In this document: one piece after another, positions 8,625 through 15,564 of the stretch
Position numbering within the stretch: the stretch's first letter is position 1
Layout: each line of letters starts with the position of its first letter
Assembly: GCA_018609055.1 (NCBI GenBank)
Contig: JABAYJ010000009.1
Location: 369,761-433,760 of the forward strand
Source of the DNA: Flavobacteriales bacterium
GTDB taxonomy: Bacteria; Bacteroidota; Bacteroidia; Flavobacteriales_D; CAJJDF01
DNA: 64,000 nucleotides
Direction: 5' to 3'
Program-made: the position numbers and the translations under genes
Notes under the pieces: model-generated
What the model saw: only the letters and a program-made list of their open reading frames with translations
Told to the model about the DNA's origin: nothing
Databases searched by the model: none

Positions 8625-10092
8625 GCTTTAAAACCTCTAAAATCTTTACCATAGCATACGTATCCATTTTACAGTACGCCAACAAATCCTTTCTTGTCTG
8701 CACTGCATCTCCTTTAAAGCTCCCTTGGAACATCTGAGAGAACGTGTTACTCGCTGTTCCTCCCTCCTGTATGTTCAACATTTTGTAAGACAACTCTGGA
8801 ACCAATGCTGGTAAAACCTTCTTAATCGAATACGATCCCTGCATAGAAGGTGTATAGTACATTCTATCTCGGAATGGAACCATTAAATCCTTCAAGCGAT
8901 CAATGATTTTTAATATGGGAAGTTTATGTTTTGGAGAGAATTCAATTAGATCGAATAACTTTCCTCTTTCAAACCCAACGTTATAAACCAGCACATCTCC
9001 TGAATCACCACAATCATAAATCATCTGCTCTATGAATTTGATTCTTGGATCTTCTCTATTTACCTCTGCCAAGTATTCTCTGTGGTCTAAATGCCCAGCC
9101 TTATGCTCTATATGCAATGAATACTGGAATACCATCTGCTGATAAGGACGACTTCCATCAAACACAGGAACCGCAGAAGCGAAAGTCTCAAAATCTAAAT
9201 GATAGATTGGATAATTAAGCTCACCCACAAACTTCTGGATAGCTTCTTGATCAATGAATGACTGCTTATTCAATTCACTATTTACCTGCATCCATTGATT
9301 TTCATTCAATGGGTAATCATCAGGGATGTCGTGGAAGCTGATGGCATCCTTATCGTACAGGTCGAATTTTTTATTTGCTCGTAATCTAGCAATATTAAAA
9401 GCGGAGTATTCTGGGACATGCTTCCAACAATGGCCCGAAAAATCACACCGATAAGGAGAGTTACAGTGTGGTCCAATATCTACTACTGGCTCTTGGTCTT
9501 GTTTTAAAATATTCTTTAAATGATTGACTTGATTTGGAATCTTTGCCAAGTGGTTTGACACTCTTTCTCGTACGGATTCAATGGTAAATAATTGATGGAC
9601 ATCAATTGGTCCATTTTTAACGTATTGGTTATTAATATGAACGATGAAAATATCCTTCAAGTCAATACCTGAATTGGTTATGCAGTAAAATTGAATGGAA
9701 GCATCCAGTTCATAGGTTTCACTCACTTTTGTAGAGCTCTTTACCTCATAAGCTCGCCAACCATCTTCATGCTTCACTAATATATCCAGAGCAGCCAAAA
9801 CTCCATTAAACTGAAATGCTGCTTCATAAATCACTTTAGTTCCTTTCTCAATTTCTTCTTGGGTGCGTATAATAGCCTTCTGAAAGTCGAAATAATTCTC
9901 TGGTGTACAATCTACTCCTCCAGGAAATAACTCACACGCTAGCTCTCCTACAGAGGTTCCCTGTGCAAAAATCGCTTCTTGTGCGGCGCTTACATTATCT
10001 TTTAGCTCTTTGCGGTGTTTATGGAAGTATAACGCCTTAGTGCATTGCAAACCTTTAATAAAGGTGGATTTAGATAGGATGTGTTTTTTCAT
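8617..10092 (-). CDS. DUF2779 protein: Cas4-like Fe-S nuclease fused to a DEDD-type exonuclease domain
   Basis: The product has 491 residues in two apparent catalytic halves. Residues 1-225 resemble a PD-(D/E)XK nuclease of the Cas4/RecB type: Glu90, Asp103 in AALDIL, EVK at 116-118, and QFY at 134-136. Four cysteines (Cys17, then Cys210, 216 and 222) are placed to hold a 4Fe-4S cluster as in Cas4/AddB. Residues 290-490 look like an RNase H-fold 3'-5' exonuclease: YHLDFET (Asp300, Glu302), VYNVGFERGKLFDL near 370, and CKMDTYAMV with Asp477. The expected substrate is single- or double-stranded DNA ends, in repair or defence. The full gene name is unknown. It lies between an IS6 element and a MITE with identical tips. 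Domain residues are read directly; activities are inferred. Confidence 0.82.
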   Translation of the reverse strand: MKKHILSKSTFIKGLQCTKALYFHKHRKELKDNVSAAQEAIFAQGTSVGELACELFPGGVDCTPENYFDFQKAIIRTQEEIEKGTKVIYEAAFQFNGVLAALDILVKHEDGWRAYEVKSSTKVSETYELDASIQFYCITNSGIDLKDIFIVHINNQYVKNGPIDVHQLFTIESVRERVSNHLAKIPNQVNHLKNILKQDQEPVVDIGPHCNSPYRCDFSGHCWKHVPEYSAFNIARLRANKKFDLYDKDAISFHDIPDDYPLNENQWMQVNSELNKQSFIDQEAIQKFVGELNYPIYHLDFETFASAVPVFDGSRPYQQMVFQYSLHIEHKAGHLDHREYLAEVNREDPRIKFIEQMIYDCGDSGDVLVYNVGFERGKLFDLIEFSPKHKLPILKIIDRLKDLMVPFRDRMYYTPSMQGSYSIKKVLPALVPELSYKMLNIQEGGTASNTFSQMFQGSFKGDAVQTRKDLLAYCKMDTYAMVKILEVLKRV

Positions 10093-10118
10093 AAAAATGT
10101 TCTATAATTACTGAATTT

Positions 10119-10269
10119 GGTTCTGTCGCATTAATTATTTTTCAAACGTTTTGCATTAAAATCTCCCTTCCTTCAAAAAATTAAATCGCAAACAAACAAA
10201 GCTTTAGGTTTTTCAACTTTTACCAAAAACTACAAAAATCAGTCGGTTTTAGTTTAATGCGACAGAACC
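10119..10269. mobile_element. 151-bp MITE with IS6-type inverted repeats
   Basis: The element is bounded by GGTTCTGTCGCATTAA at 10119-10134 and its exact complement at 10254-10269, the same 16 bp as the IS at 7682-8471. The interior has no coding capacity and differs from the IS beyond the tips. Flanking 8-mers (ctgaattt and ataaagat) do not match. It lies 26 bp upstream of the DUF2779 start, so it may carry that gene's promoter, and its right end abuts the truncated recombinase. Confidence 0.85.
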
Positions 10270-10628
10270 ATAAAGATAGGCTAACTATACTGAGCCATTC
10301 AGTTTTAAATGATTTAAGAACTTACTTTAAAGAATGGAAACCAAAACACTATTTATTTGAAGGAGCAAAGGGAAAACAATATACCTCTACTAGTATTTTA
10401 AAAATTATTAAAAATGCTGCTAAAAAAGGTGGGATAAAGAAAAACATAACTCCCCATATGCTCCGACACAGTTTTGCAACCCACCTATTAGAAAATGGAA
10501 CGGACTTACGATATATTCAAGTTTTGTTGGGACACAGTAGCACCAGAACTACAGAAGTTTATACGCAAGTTGCTATAAACAACATAAAAATGATTAAAAG
10601 TCCGATTGAATTATTAAATTTGGATTAA
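10270..10628 (+). pseudogene. tyrosine recombinase (XerC/D-like), C-terminal remnant
   Basis: About 119 codons remain, starting inside the catalytic domain at HKDRLTILS directly at the MITE edge. The beta-hairpin Lys (KDR), HMLRHSFATHLL (HxxR), LLGHSSTRTTEVYTQ (His and nucleophile Tyr) and the family tail IKSPIELL are present. The first catalytic Arg and the whole SAM-like N-terminal domain are missing. An ATG at 10257 lies in the inverted repeat and can open the frame, but the product would be inactive. The intact relatives are integrases of phage, integrative-element or cassette type. Confidence 0.85.
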
Positions 10629-10638
10629 ACACATAATG

Positions 10639-10666
10639 CGGATAAAGAACACGTGTTCTTTATCCG
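10639..10666. repeat. 28-bp perfect palindrome between recombinase remnant and next gene
   Basis: CGGATAAAGAACAC and its exact complement meet without a spacer, 10 bp after the recombinase stop. Outer flanks AACACATAATG and GTTGTTGTGGC are only partly complementary. The general layout (outer simple motif, long arm, long arm, outer simple motif) resembles a recombination hairpin such as attC. It could also act as a terminator, although it lacks a T-run. Confidence 0.7.
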
Positions 10667-10708
10667 GTTGTTGTGGCTCATTCAATAGAAACTAGAGAAT
10701 ACAGAAAC

Positions 10709-11446
10709 ATGAAAAAAACAAACAAATTACTAATAACATTAATACTTGTTTTATTTTATAACACCTCTCTTTCTCAATGTAAATCCGATCTAGAACAACA
10801 GAATATCAAAGGAAAAGTTAAAACTATTAAAGAAACAGGCTTATATTCAGAAGGTGGTGCAAATGAAATTAATCATATTAAGACAACCAAATATGACAAG
10901 AGAGGCAAAGAACTTGGCTATAGTTTCGCATCAAAATATGATGATTTAAAACCTACTGAAACAATTTTTGAATTTGATAAAGAAGGAAATAAAATCAAAG
11001 AGAATAGATACGATTTGTCTGGTAAGATTGAAAATTATTTAAATTACGAATATGATTCACTGGGCAATGTAATTAAATCGAGTTACTTTACTTCAAGTGG
11101 TAGTTTGGATTCCTATACCACTTATAAATATAATTTAACATGTGATAGAATTGAATCAAAGCATTATTATTCGGATAGTAGTATTTGGCTTTGGTATAAG
11201 AGTACATACAAAAAAGGAGGACTTATTGAGGTTTTTAGCCCATTAGATTCTATTACTGTAAAATATACATATGACAATCAAAATAACTACATTAAATATA
11301 TAGAATATGACAAACTTGGTGAAGAGAAAGAAGTCAGAACTTATATTTATGAATATGATGACAAATCAAACTGGATAAAGAAGACGGAATTTCAAAATGG
11401 AGAAATTTATTGGGTTGATGAAAGGCAATACGATTACTATGATTAA
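10709..11446 (+). CDS. secreted YD-repeat-like protein
   Basis: The ATG at 10709 is preferred over an in-frame ATG at 10673, because it puts a clean signal peptide (MKKTNKLLITLILVLFYNTS) first and leaves the palindrome outside the gene. The product has about 245 residues. After the signal come loose RHS/YD-type units: YDKRGKELGY, FDKEGNKIKENRYD, YDSLGNVIKSSYF, YDKLGEEKE and YDDKSNWIKKTEF. Such units form beta-strand ribbons in exported proteins. No toxin domain or T9SS C-terminal domain is visible. It is bounded on both sides by palindromic intergenic elements. Function unknown. Confidence 0.75.
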   Translation: MKKTNKLLITLILVLFYNTSLSQCKSDLEQQNIKGKVKTIKETGLYSEGGANEINHIKTTKYDKRGKELGYSFASKYDDLKPTETIFEFDKEGNKIKENRYDLSGKIENYLNYEYDSLGNVIKSSYFTSSGSLDSYTTYKYNLTCDRIESKHYYSDSSIWLWYKSTYKKGGLIEVFSPLDSITVKYTYDNQNNYIKYIEYDKLGEEKEVRTYIYEYDDKSNWIKKTEFQNGEIYWVDERQYDYYD

Positions 11447-11468
11447 AAAATGCATTGTAATTTAACTA

Positions 11469-11602
11469 GCCATAACAATGTATATAAAAAATAGGCGAAA
11501 CAGTATTATAAACAATAATTTGGGATCGTATAAAACTTGGTAATTACATGAAAATTTGATGCTATGCCATCGCCTACTTTTCACACACTAAACGTTATCT
11601 GC
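11469..11602. repeat. attC-like imperfect inverted repeat between two accessory genes
   Basis: The left arm GCCATAACAATG...ATAGGCGA (11469-11498) and right arm TCGCCTA...ACGTTATCTGC (11570-11602) are inverted relative to each other: TAGGCGA pairs with TCGCCTA and ATAAC with GTTAT. About 70 bp separate the arms. The size and AAC...GTT edges recall integron attC sites, but the consensus is not strictly met. Confidence 0.5.
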
Positions 11603-11653
11603 AATCGGACGGTTAATGATTGTAAAATGTAAGTTAGAAAAAATGAATCTATA

Positions 11654-13003
11654 ATGATAAATTCTCTTGTAAAATTTTTGGCATTCATTCTTTACTGCCT
11701 ATTTACGATTCCTGCCAAAGGCCAATATGAGATCAATAGCTCTGTATGGATGGATGAGTATACTGTTCAACATCACATTGATAATTATCTTTCCAATTCT
11801 CTTTTTAGCTTTGAATACTACCAAAAATGAAATAATGAAAGAAAACAGTTTGAATCTGCCCTTTCATCCCGACTCACCTATACACCATTTGCTTCAAATG
11901 AGATTAAAGTGGATGCTACGGAACTAGATTATACCCAAAGGAGCTTTCTGCTAAAATGGGAAAATTTTGAAGTAGAAAAAATAGACTCCTTAATGAAGAG
12001 TTCAAGAATGATCTACTCCACCTTAATCATGTATGATACACTAGGAAGAATTACCAGGTCTACCTATAGAAATTACAAGTATAAACCTATTGGAGAGCAA
12101 ATTGACTTCAGAATTGTGTACAATCATTCAGACTCATTATCTGGATTTACGGCCGAAGTAATTAGGTCAGAGGGTTTGCTGCTGAATAAAAAAAGTAACA
12201 ATACAGTACAGTATTTTTACGATAATCATCAAAGACTGCTGCGGGTGAGTGCACAATATCAAAATAAAAGAGAGAGCTCCAAATTTGAAAATAGCTATAG
12301 TTACGATACTTTAGGCAGGTTGATTAGTTTTTTGAGAGTTCCGAGTTCGGATGTTTATCTGGACAGAAGGTATTCATATACGGTAACTCCATTTGTTCTT
12401 GACTCTGTTCAAGATGATTATAGCCTATTGAAAATTCCATCTATTCAACATTGGCTTAAATCCTACCTAGATTCAAACTTGAATATTATCGCCTACCAAA
12501 AATTTGAACGTAACAGAAATGCTATGGTAGAATATAGTTATCTGACTGACCAAAAACAAAATAGACTCCTGATGTTACGTCCCTATCCATCTTACTATGG
12601 TGAGGATAAGGAAGACAATAGTGTCACAAGAAGTTGTTGCAGTATTTCACGAAGTCAGAATCTAAATGATACTATACCTTACGACACCAATTATGAACCC
12701 AGATACATAGGTACTTTTCACTCACAATGCTCTATCGAAGAGAGATACACTACCCCGACAGGACTAGTGAACGCAGGTTCTGTGGAAGGCTATAAACGCT
12801 CCGAGCATCAATTGGATGATGGATGGAAGCGTGTCACCTACCAAAGAGGATCGAGTGCACCTTCCCGATTTGCTCCTGGTTATCCAGTTTCCGTTCGGTT
12901 TGACGTTCAATATGACAAACACCTAATTCTAGATTCAAAAGGAGTGGTTCGGTATATAATTGACTACGATAAGTTAATAAAGATTGAAATGGTGAGAAAA
13001 TGA
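11654..13003 (+). pseudogene. secreted YD-repeat-like protein gene interrupted by an in-frame TGA
   Basis: An ATG at 11654 opens a frame with a signal peptide (MINSLVKFLAFILYCLFTIP). It hits TGA at 11828-11830 and continues in the same frame, without another stop, to 13003. The ancestral protein would be 449 residues. The downstream part has YD-like units (YDTLGRITRSTYRNY, YSYDTLGRLISF). A start at ATG 11909 could give a 364-residue product without a signal, unlikely to be exported. One substitution would repair the gene, so this is either a recent nonsense mutation or a sequencing error. TGA is a normal stop elsewhere in the window. Confidence 0.75.
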
Positions 13004-13036
13004 AAGTAGAATAAATAAAATAGAAGATAACAAAAC

Positions 13037-13329
13037 CTAAACTGCATTAAAACGCAGTTTAGCCAAACCGTTCCGACCAATAACCCTTCGGGGCGAGAAT
13101 TTCCATGGGCTACCCGCCCATTCCCAATCCTCTTTATTGGTCGGAACGGTCCTTGTTCAAATACATAAGAGGTGTCTGATAAGACAGAATGGAAGTTCTC
13201 GAACTACCCAAAGAACACAGGTCCGAACATACTGTATAGCAAATTATGTATTTGATGGCTTTTGTCATATATTAGTGTAACACTAGCGTGTTACATCAAA
13301 TACATAACTCGCCATACACAAGGACCGTT
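13037..13329. repeat. cluster of nested perfect inverted repeats
   Basis: Four inverted pairs are seen. CTAAACTGC/GCAGTTTAG lie at 13037-13045 and 13054-13062. ACCGTTCCGACCAATAA (13067-13083) and its exact complement (13134-13150) enclose 50 bp with smaller hairpins. AACGGTCCTTGT (13145-13156) pairs with ACAAGGACCGTT (13318-13329). TTATGTATTTGATG (13244-13257) pairs with CATCAAATACATAA (13294-13307), itself enclosing TGTAACAC-TAGC-GTGTTACA. CAAATACATAA also occurs directly at 13158-13168. The region could fold into a branched structure. It closes the accessory island just before tRNA-Arg. Confidence 0.8.
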
Positions 13330-13458
13330 GGTGGTAAACACAAGTTACTTGGTTCGACTTTTCCAGAAAAGATAATTTTTGACGGAAATAAATGTCGAAC
13401 CACAAAAATGAACGAGGCAGTTGCTCTCATTCTCAATATTGACAGGTGTGTCCAGGGT

Positions 13459-13499
13459 AAAAAAAATGGACAAGACCGTAAAAAAAAGGACTTGTCCAT
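13459..13499 (-). terminator. terminator of tRNA-Arg
   Basis: Reading minus, ATGGACAAG and CTTGTCCAT form a 9-bp stem followed by a T-run. It begins 3 bp after the CCA end of the tRNA. Confidence 0.85.
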
Positions 13500-13501
13500 T
13501 A

Positions 13502-13578
13502 TGGTGAGCCAGAAAGGATTCGAACCTTTGACCGCCTCCTTAGAAGGGAGGTGCTCTATCCAGCTGAGCTACTGGCCC
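13502..13578 (-). tRNA. tRNA-Arg (anticodon UCU)
   Basis: A 77-nt cloverleaf: acceptor GGGCCAG/CTGGCTC, D stem GCTC/GAGC, anticodon stem CCTCC/GGAGG with loop CTTCTAA, T stem AAAGG/CCTTT with TTCGAAT, and an encoded CCA. Anticodon UCU reads AGA/AGG codons. It sits at the right border of the accessory island; tRNA 3' ends are common attachment sites, but I found no second copy of its 3' end in the window. Confidence 0.97.
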
Positions 13579-13652
13579 GATTAAACAACTAATGCTCTAT
13601 AGTTTTAGTTGTATCACTCATAAAAAACAATGAATTGCTTTTTATTGAGGTG

Positions 13653-13684
13653 CAAAGATAGTGGTTGGTTTTAATTTACCAAAG
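13653..13684 (-). promoter_or_regulatory. Bacteroidetes-type promoter for tRNA-Arg
   Basis: Minus strand TTTGG, 18-19 bp spacer, TATCTTTG: both the -33 TTG and -7 TAnnTTTG elements of the Bacteroidetes sigma factor are present. The -7 element is 75 bp upstream of the mature tRNA 5' end. Confidence 0.55.
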
Positions 13685-13686
13685 TT

Positions 13687-14913
13687 TTAAGAAATACTTT
13701 TTGTAAAATCTTCTAAAGTTGGGAAAGTTCTGTCTGTATCCCCATTTAATCCTGCATTTATATAAACCAATTTCATTCCTTTTTTTCTTCCAAATTCCAT
13801 ATCGCTTAATGAGTCACCTACCATAATAGATTTACTAAAATCTATCTCTGAAAACTGTGATTTAGCTTTGTCGGCCATGCCAGCATTGGGTTTTCTCATT
13901 TCACTGTTCTCAGAAACTAGCTGAGGAGCAAAATAAACTTCATCAATATTACCACCATTATTTTTAATGTTCTCAAGCATGTGAGAGTGAATGTTATTCA
14001 AATCAGCTTCAGAAATAATTCCTTTACCAACACATTGTTGATTGGTAACTACTACTACTCGTCCAAAAACAGAATTCAGTTTACTGAAATTGGATAATAC
14101 ACCTTCAATAAATTCAAAATTATCTAAACCAGTTACATAACCTCCTTTTATATGCGTGTTAATTACACCATCTCTATCAAGAAAAAGAGTCCATGATTTA
14201 TCTAGGTTCCAATCGGAATAACGTTTAAAATCTTCTTGTGCTTGGTCGTAATCATCAGGGATTCCAATATCTAGAAAGTATCCTTCGCTTACGAATCCAT
14301 TAAAATGTAAGTCCCTAAATTTTGATTCTAAAAACTCTCTTTCAAAAGAATATTTTTTTGGAAAAGAGTAGGAGATAAGCTTCGATTTATTCAGGATATA
14401 AACTCCTCCATTAATAATTCCAGATTCTTGAAATTGCTTTTCTTCAAAGCCAATAACTTGATTTGCTGGGTTTAATTGAACAACTCCATATCTTTCAAAA
14501 TTCTCAAGAGGCTTAAGCGCCATTGAGAAATCAGCTTTATTTTCTTTATGACTTTTGTAAAAATCATTTAAATCAACCTGAAACATAGTATCTCCATTAA
14601 GGATTAATACCTCTTCGGTTTTAGTTTCTGCCAAAGCTTGTGAAATTGCTCCACCAGTTCCAAGTGGTTCTTTTTCGAAAGAGTAAACGATATCAATTCC
14701 TTTATAATTAACACCAAAAAAATCGGTAATTACATTAGATAAATAGCCAACAGCTAAATAAACCGTTTTAATCTCATATTTAGATAAATAGTTAAGTTGG
14801 TATTGTAAAAATGGAATTCCATTAATAGGAGCCATAGATTTAGGTAATTCGGTTACTTTACTTCGTAGTCTAGTTCCTAATCCGCCAGCTAATATGATTA
14901 CTTCTTGAATCAT
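13687..14913 (-). CDS. heptose-1-phosphate nucleotidyltransferase / heptose bisphosphate phosphatase fusion (HddC-GmhB-like)
   Basis: The product has 408 residues. Residues 1-235 are a sugar-phosphate nucleotidyltransferase with LAGGLGTRLR (8-17), PKSMAPI, and LNGDTMFQ near 105-112. Residues 241-408 are a HAD-IIIA phosphatase: LFLDRDGVIN (Asp246 and Asp248), VVVTNQQCVGKG, KPNAGM and VGDSLSDMEFGRKKG. With gmhA directly upstream, the parts fit D-glycero-D-manno-heptose activation: phosphatase step (GmhB) and nucleotidyl transfer (HddC). The fusion puts two non-consecutive or adjacent steps, depending on anomer route, in one chain. The 4-bp overlap with gmhA shows translational coupling. The kinase (HddA/HldE) is not in the window. 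The nucleotide (GDP or ADP) cannot be decided from sequence. Confidence 0.88.
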   Translation of the reverse strand: MIQEVIILAGGLGTRLRSKVTELPKSMAPINGIPFLQYQLNYLSKYEIKTVYLAVGYLSNVITDFFGVNYKGIDIVYSFEKEPLGTGGAISQALAETKTEEVLILNGDTMFQVDLNDFYKSHKENKADFSMALKPLENFERYGVVQLNPANQVIGFEEKQFQESGIINGGVYILNKSKLISYSFPKKYSFEREFLESKFRDLHFNGFVSEGYFLDIGIPDDYDQAQEDFKRYSDWNLDKSWTLFLDRDGVINTHIKGGYVTGLDNFEFIEGVLSNFSKLNSVFGRVVVVTNQQCVGKGIISEADLNNIHSHMLENIKNNGGNIDEVYFAPQLVSENSEMRKPNAGMADKAKSQFSEIDFSKSIMVGDSLSDMEFGRKKGMKLVYINAGLNGDTDRTFPTLEDFTKSIS

Positions 14914-15488
14914 TTTCCTTTAGTGAATAATGCTTCCTCTACTAACTCACAAATAATGTGACCTATTGTAATATGGCATTCTTGAATCCTTGGAGTATCA
15001 GTTGAAGGAATTGGAATAATAAAATCACATAAAGCTTTCATTTCGCCTCCAGTTTCTCCCGTCAATCCAACAGTTATCATTCCCTGTTTTTTTGCTTGAG
15101 CCAATGCTTTCACCACATTTCCTGAATTTCCAGAAGTAGAAATACCTACCAGTACATCTCCTGTTCTTCCTTTGGCTTTTATTATTCTTGCGTATACTTC
15201 TTGGTAAGAGTAATCGTTTCCAACTGCTGTTAAATAAGAAGTGTTTACGTGTAATGCTTCTGAGTTAAGAGGATCTCTATCAAAATAAAATCTTCCGGAA
15301 AATTCTGCTGCTAAATGTTGTGCATCTGCTGCTGAACCTCCATTTCCGCAGAAAAGAAGTTGTCCGTCCTTTTTAAAACAAGCAACTATTTCATCTGTTA
15401 CTTCTTGAATTGTATTAATTATTGTTTCGTTTTCAAGCACTTTTTGCTTTACTGAAATCGACTCTTGTATAATGTTTTTAATCTTCAT
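14910..15488 (-). CDS. gmhA: sedoheptulose-7-phosphate isomerase
   Basis: The product has 192 residues and a single SIS domain. CGNGGSAADAQHLAAEFSGR near 47-66, GISTSGNSGNVVKAL near 114-128 and the PRIQECHITIGHIICELVE tail match GmhA. It converts sedoheptulose-7-phosphate to D-glycero-D-manno-heptose-7-phosphate, the first step to the nucleotide heptoses used for LPS core or glycoproteins. It overlaps the downstream fusion gene by 4 bp. A minus-strand TATTTTTG at 15528-15535 could be its -7 element. Confidence 0.95.
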   Translation of the reverse strand: MKIKNIIQESISVKQKVLENETIINTIQEVTDEIVACFKKDGQLLFCGNGGSAADAQHLAAEFSGRFYFDRDPLNSEALHVNTSYLTAVGNDYSYQEVYARIIKAKGRTGDVLVGISTSGNSGNVVKALAQAKKQGMITVGLTGETGGEMKALCDFIIPIPSTDTPRIQECHITIGHIICELVEEALFTKGK

Positions 15489-15564
15489 CTGTATGAAATT
15501 AAATTGGTTGTTTTATTTCTTAATTCACAAAAATAGTGAATTTATTTACGTTTAAATAGTAAAG

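Larger units (their letters stand above)
13004..13501. other. 498-bp non-coding region, palindrome-rich
   Basis: It contains the nested inverted repeats of 13037-13329 and the tRNA-Arg terminator at 13459-13499. I found no credible gene. The open frame that crosses 13288-13584 runs through the tRNA and is accidental. Confidence 0.75.

Noticed and set aside
10257..10269. ATG start of the recombinase frame
   Set aside because: The ATG and next codons belong to the MITE inverted repeat, so they are not the native N-terminus.
11727..11927. 66-codon plus-strand frame
   Set aside because: It is in a different frame from the YD-repeat-like gene, whose own frame shows a signal peptide and continuous homology on both sides of the TGA.
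10629..13330. True integron
   Set aside because: No IntI with its specific insert is present and the palindromes do not strictly meet the RYYYAAC/GTTRRRY rule; kept only as a cassette-like finding.
13288..13584. Open frame of 98 codons on the plus strand
   Set aside because: It runs through the tRNA-Arg on the opposite strand and through the palindromes; the peptide MVSQKGFEPLTASLE is the usual tRNA artefact.
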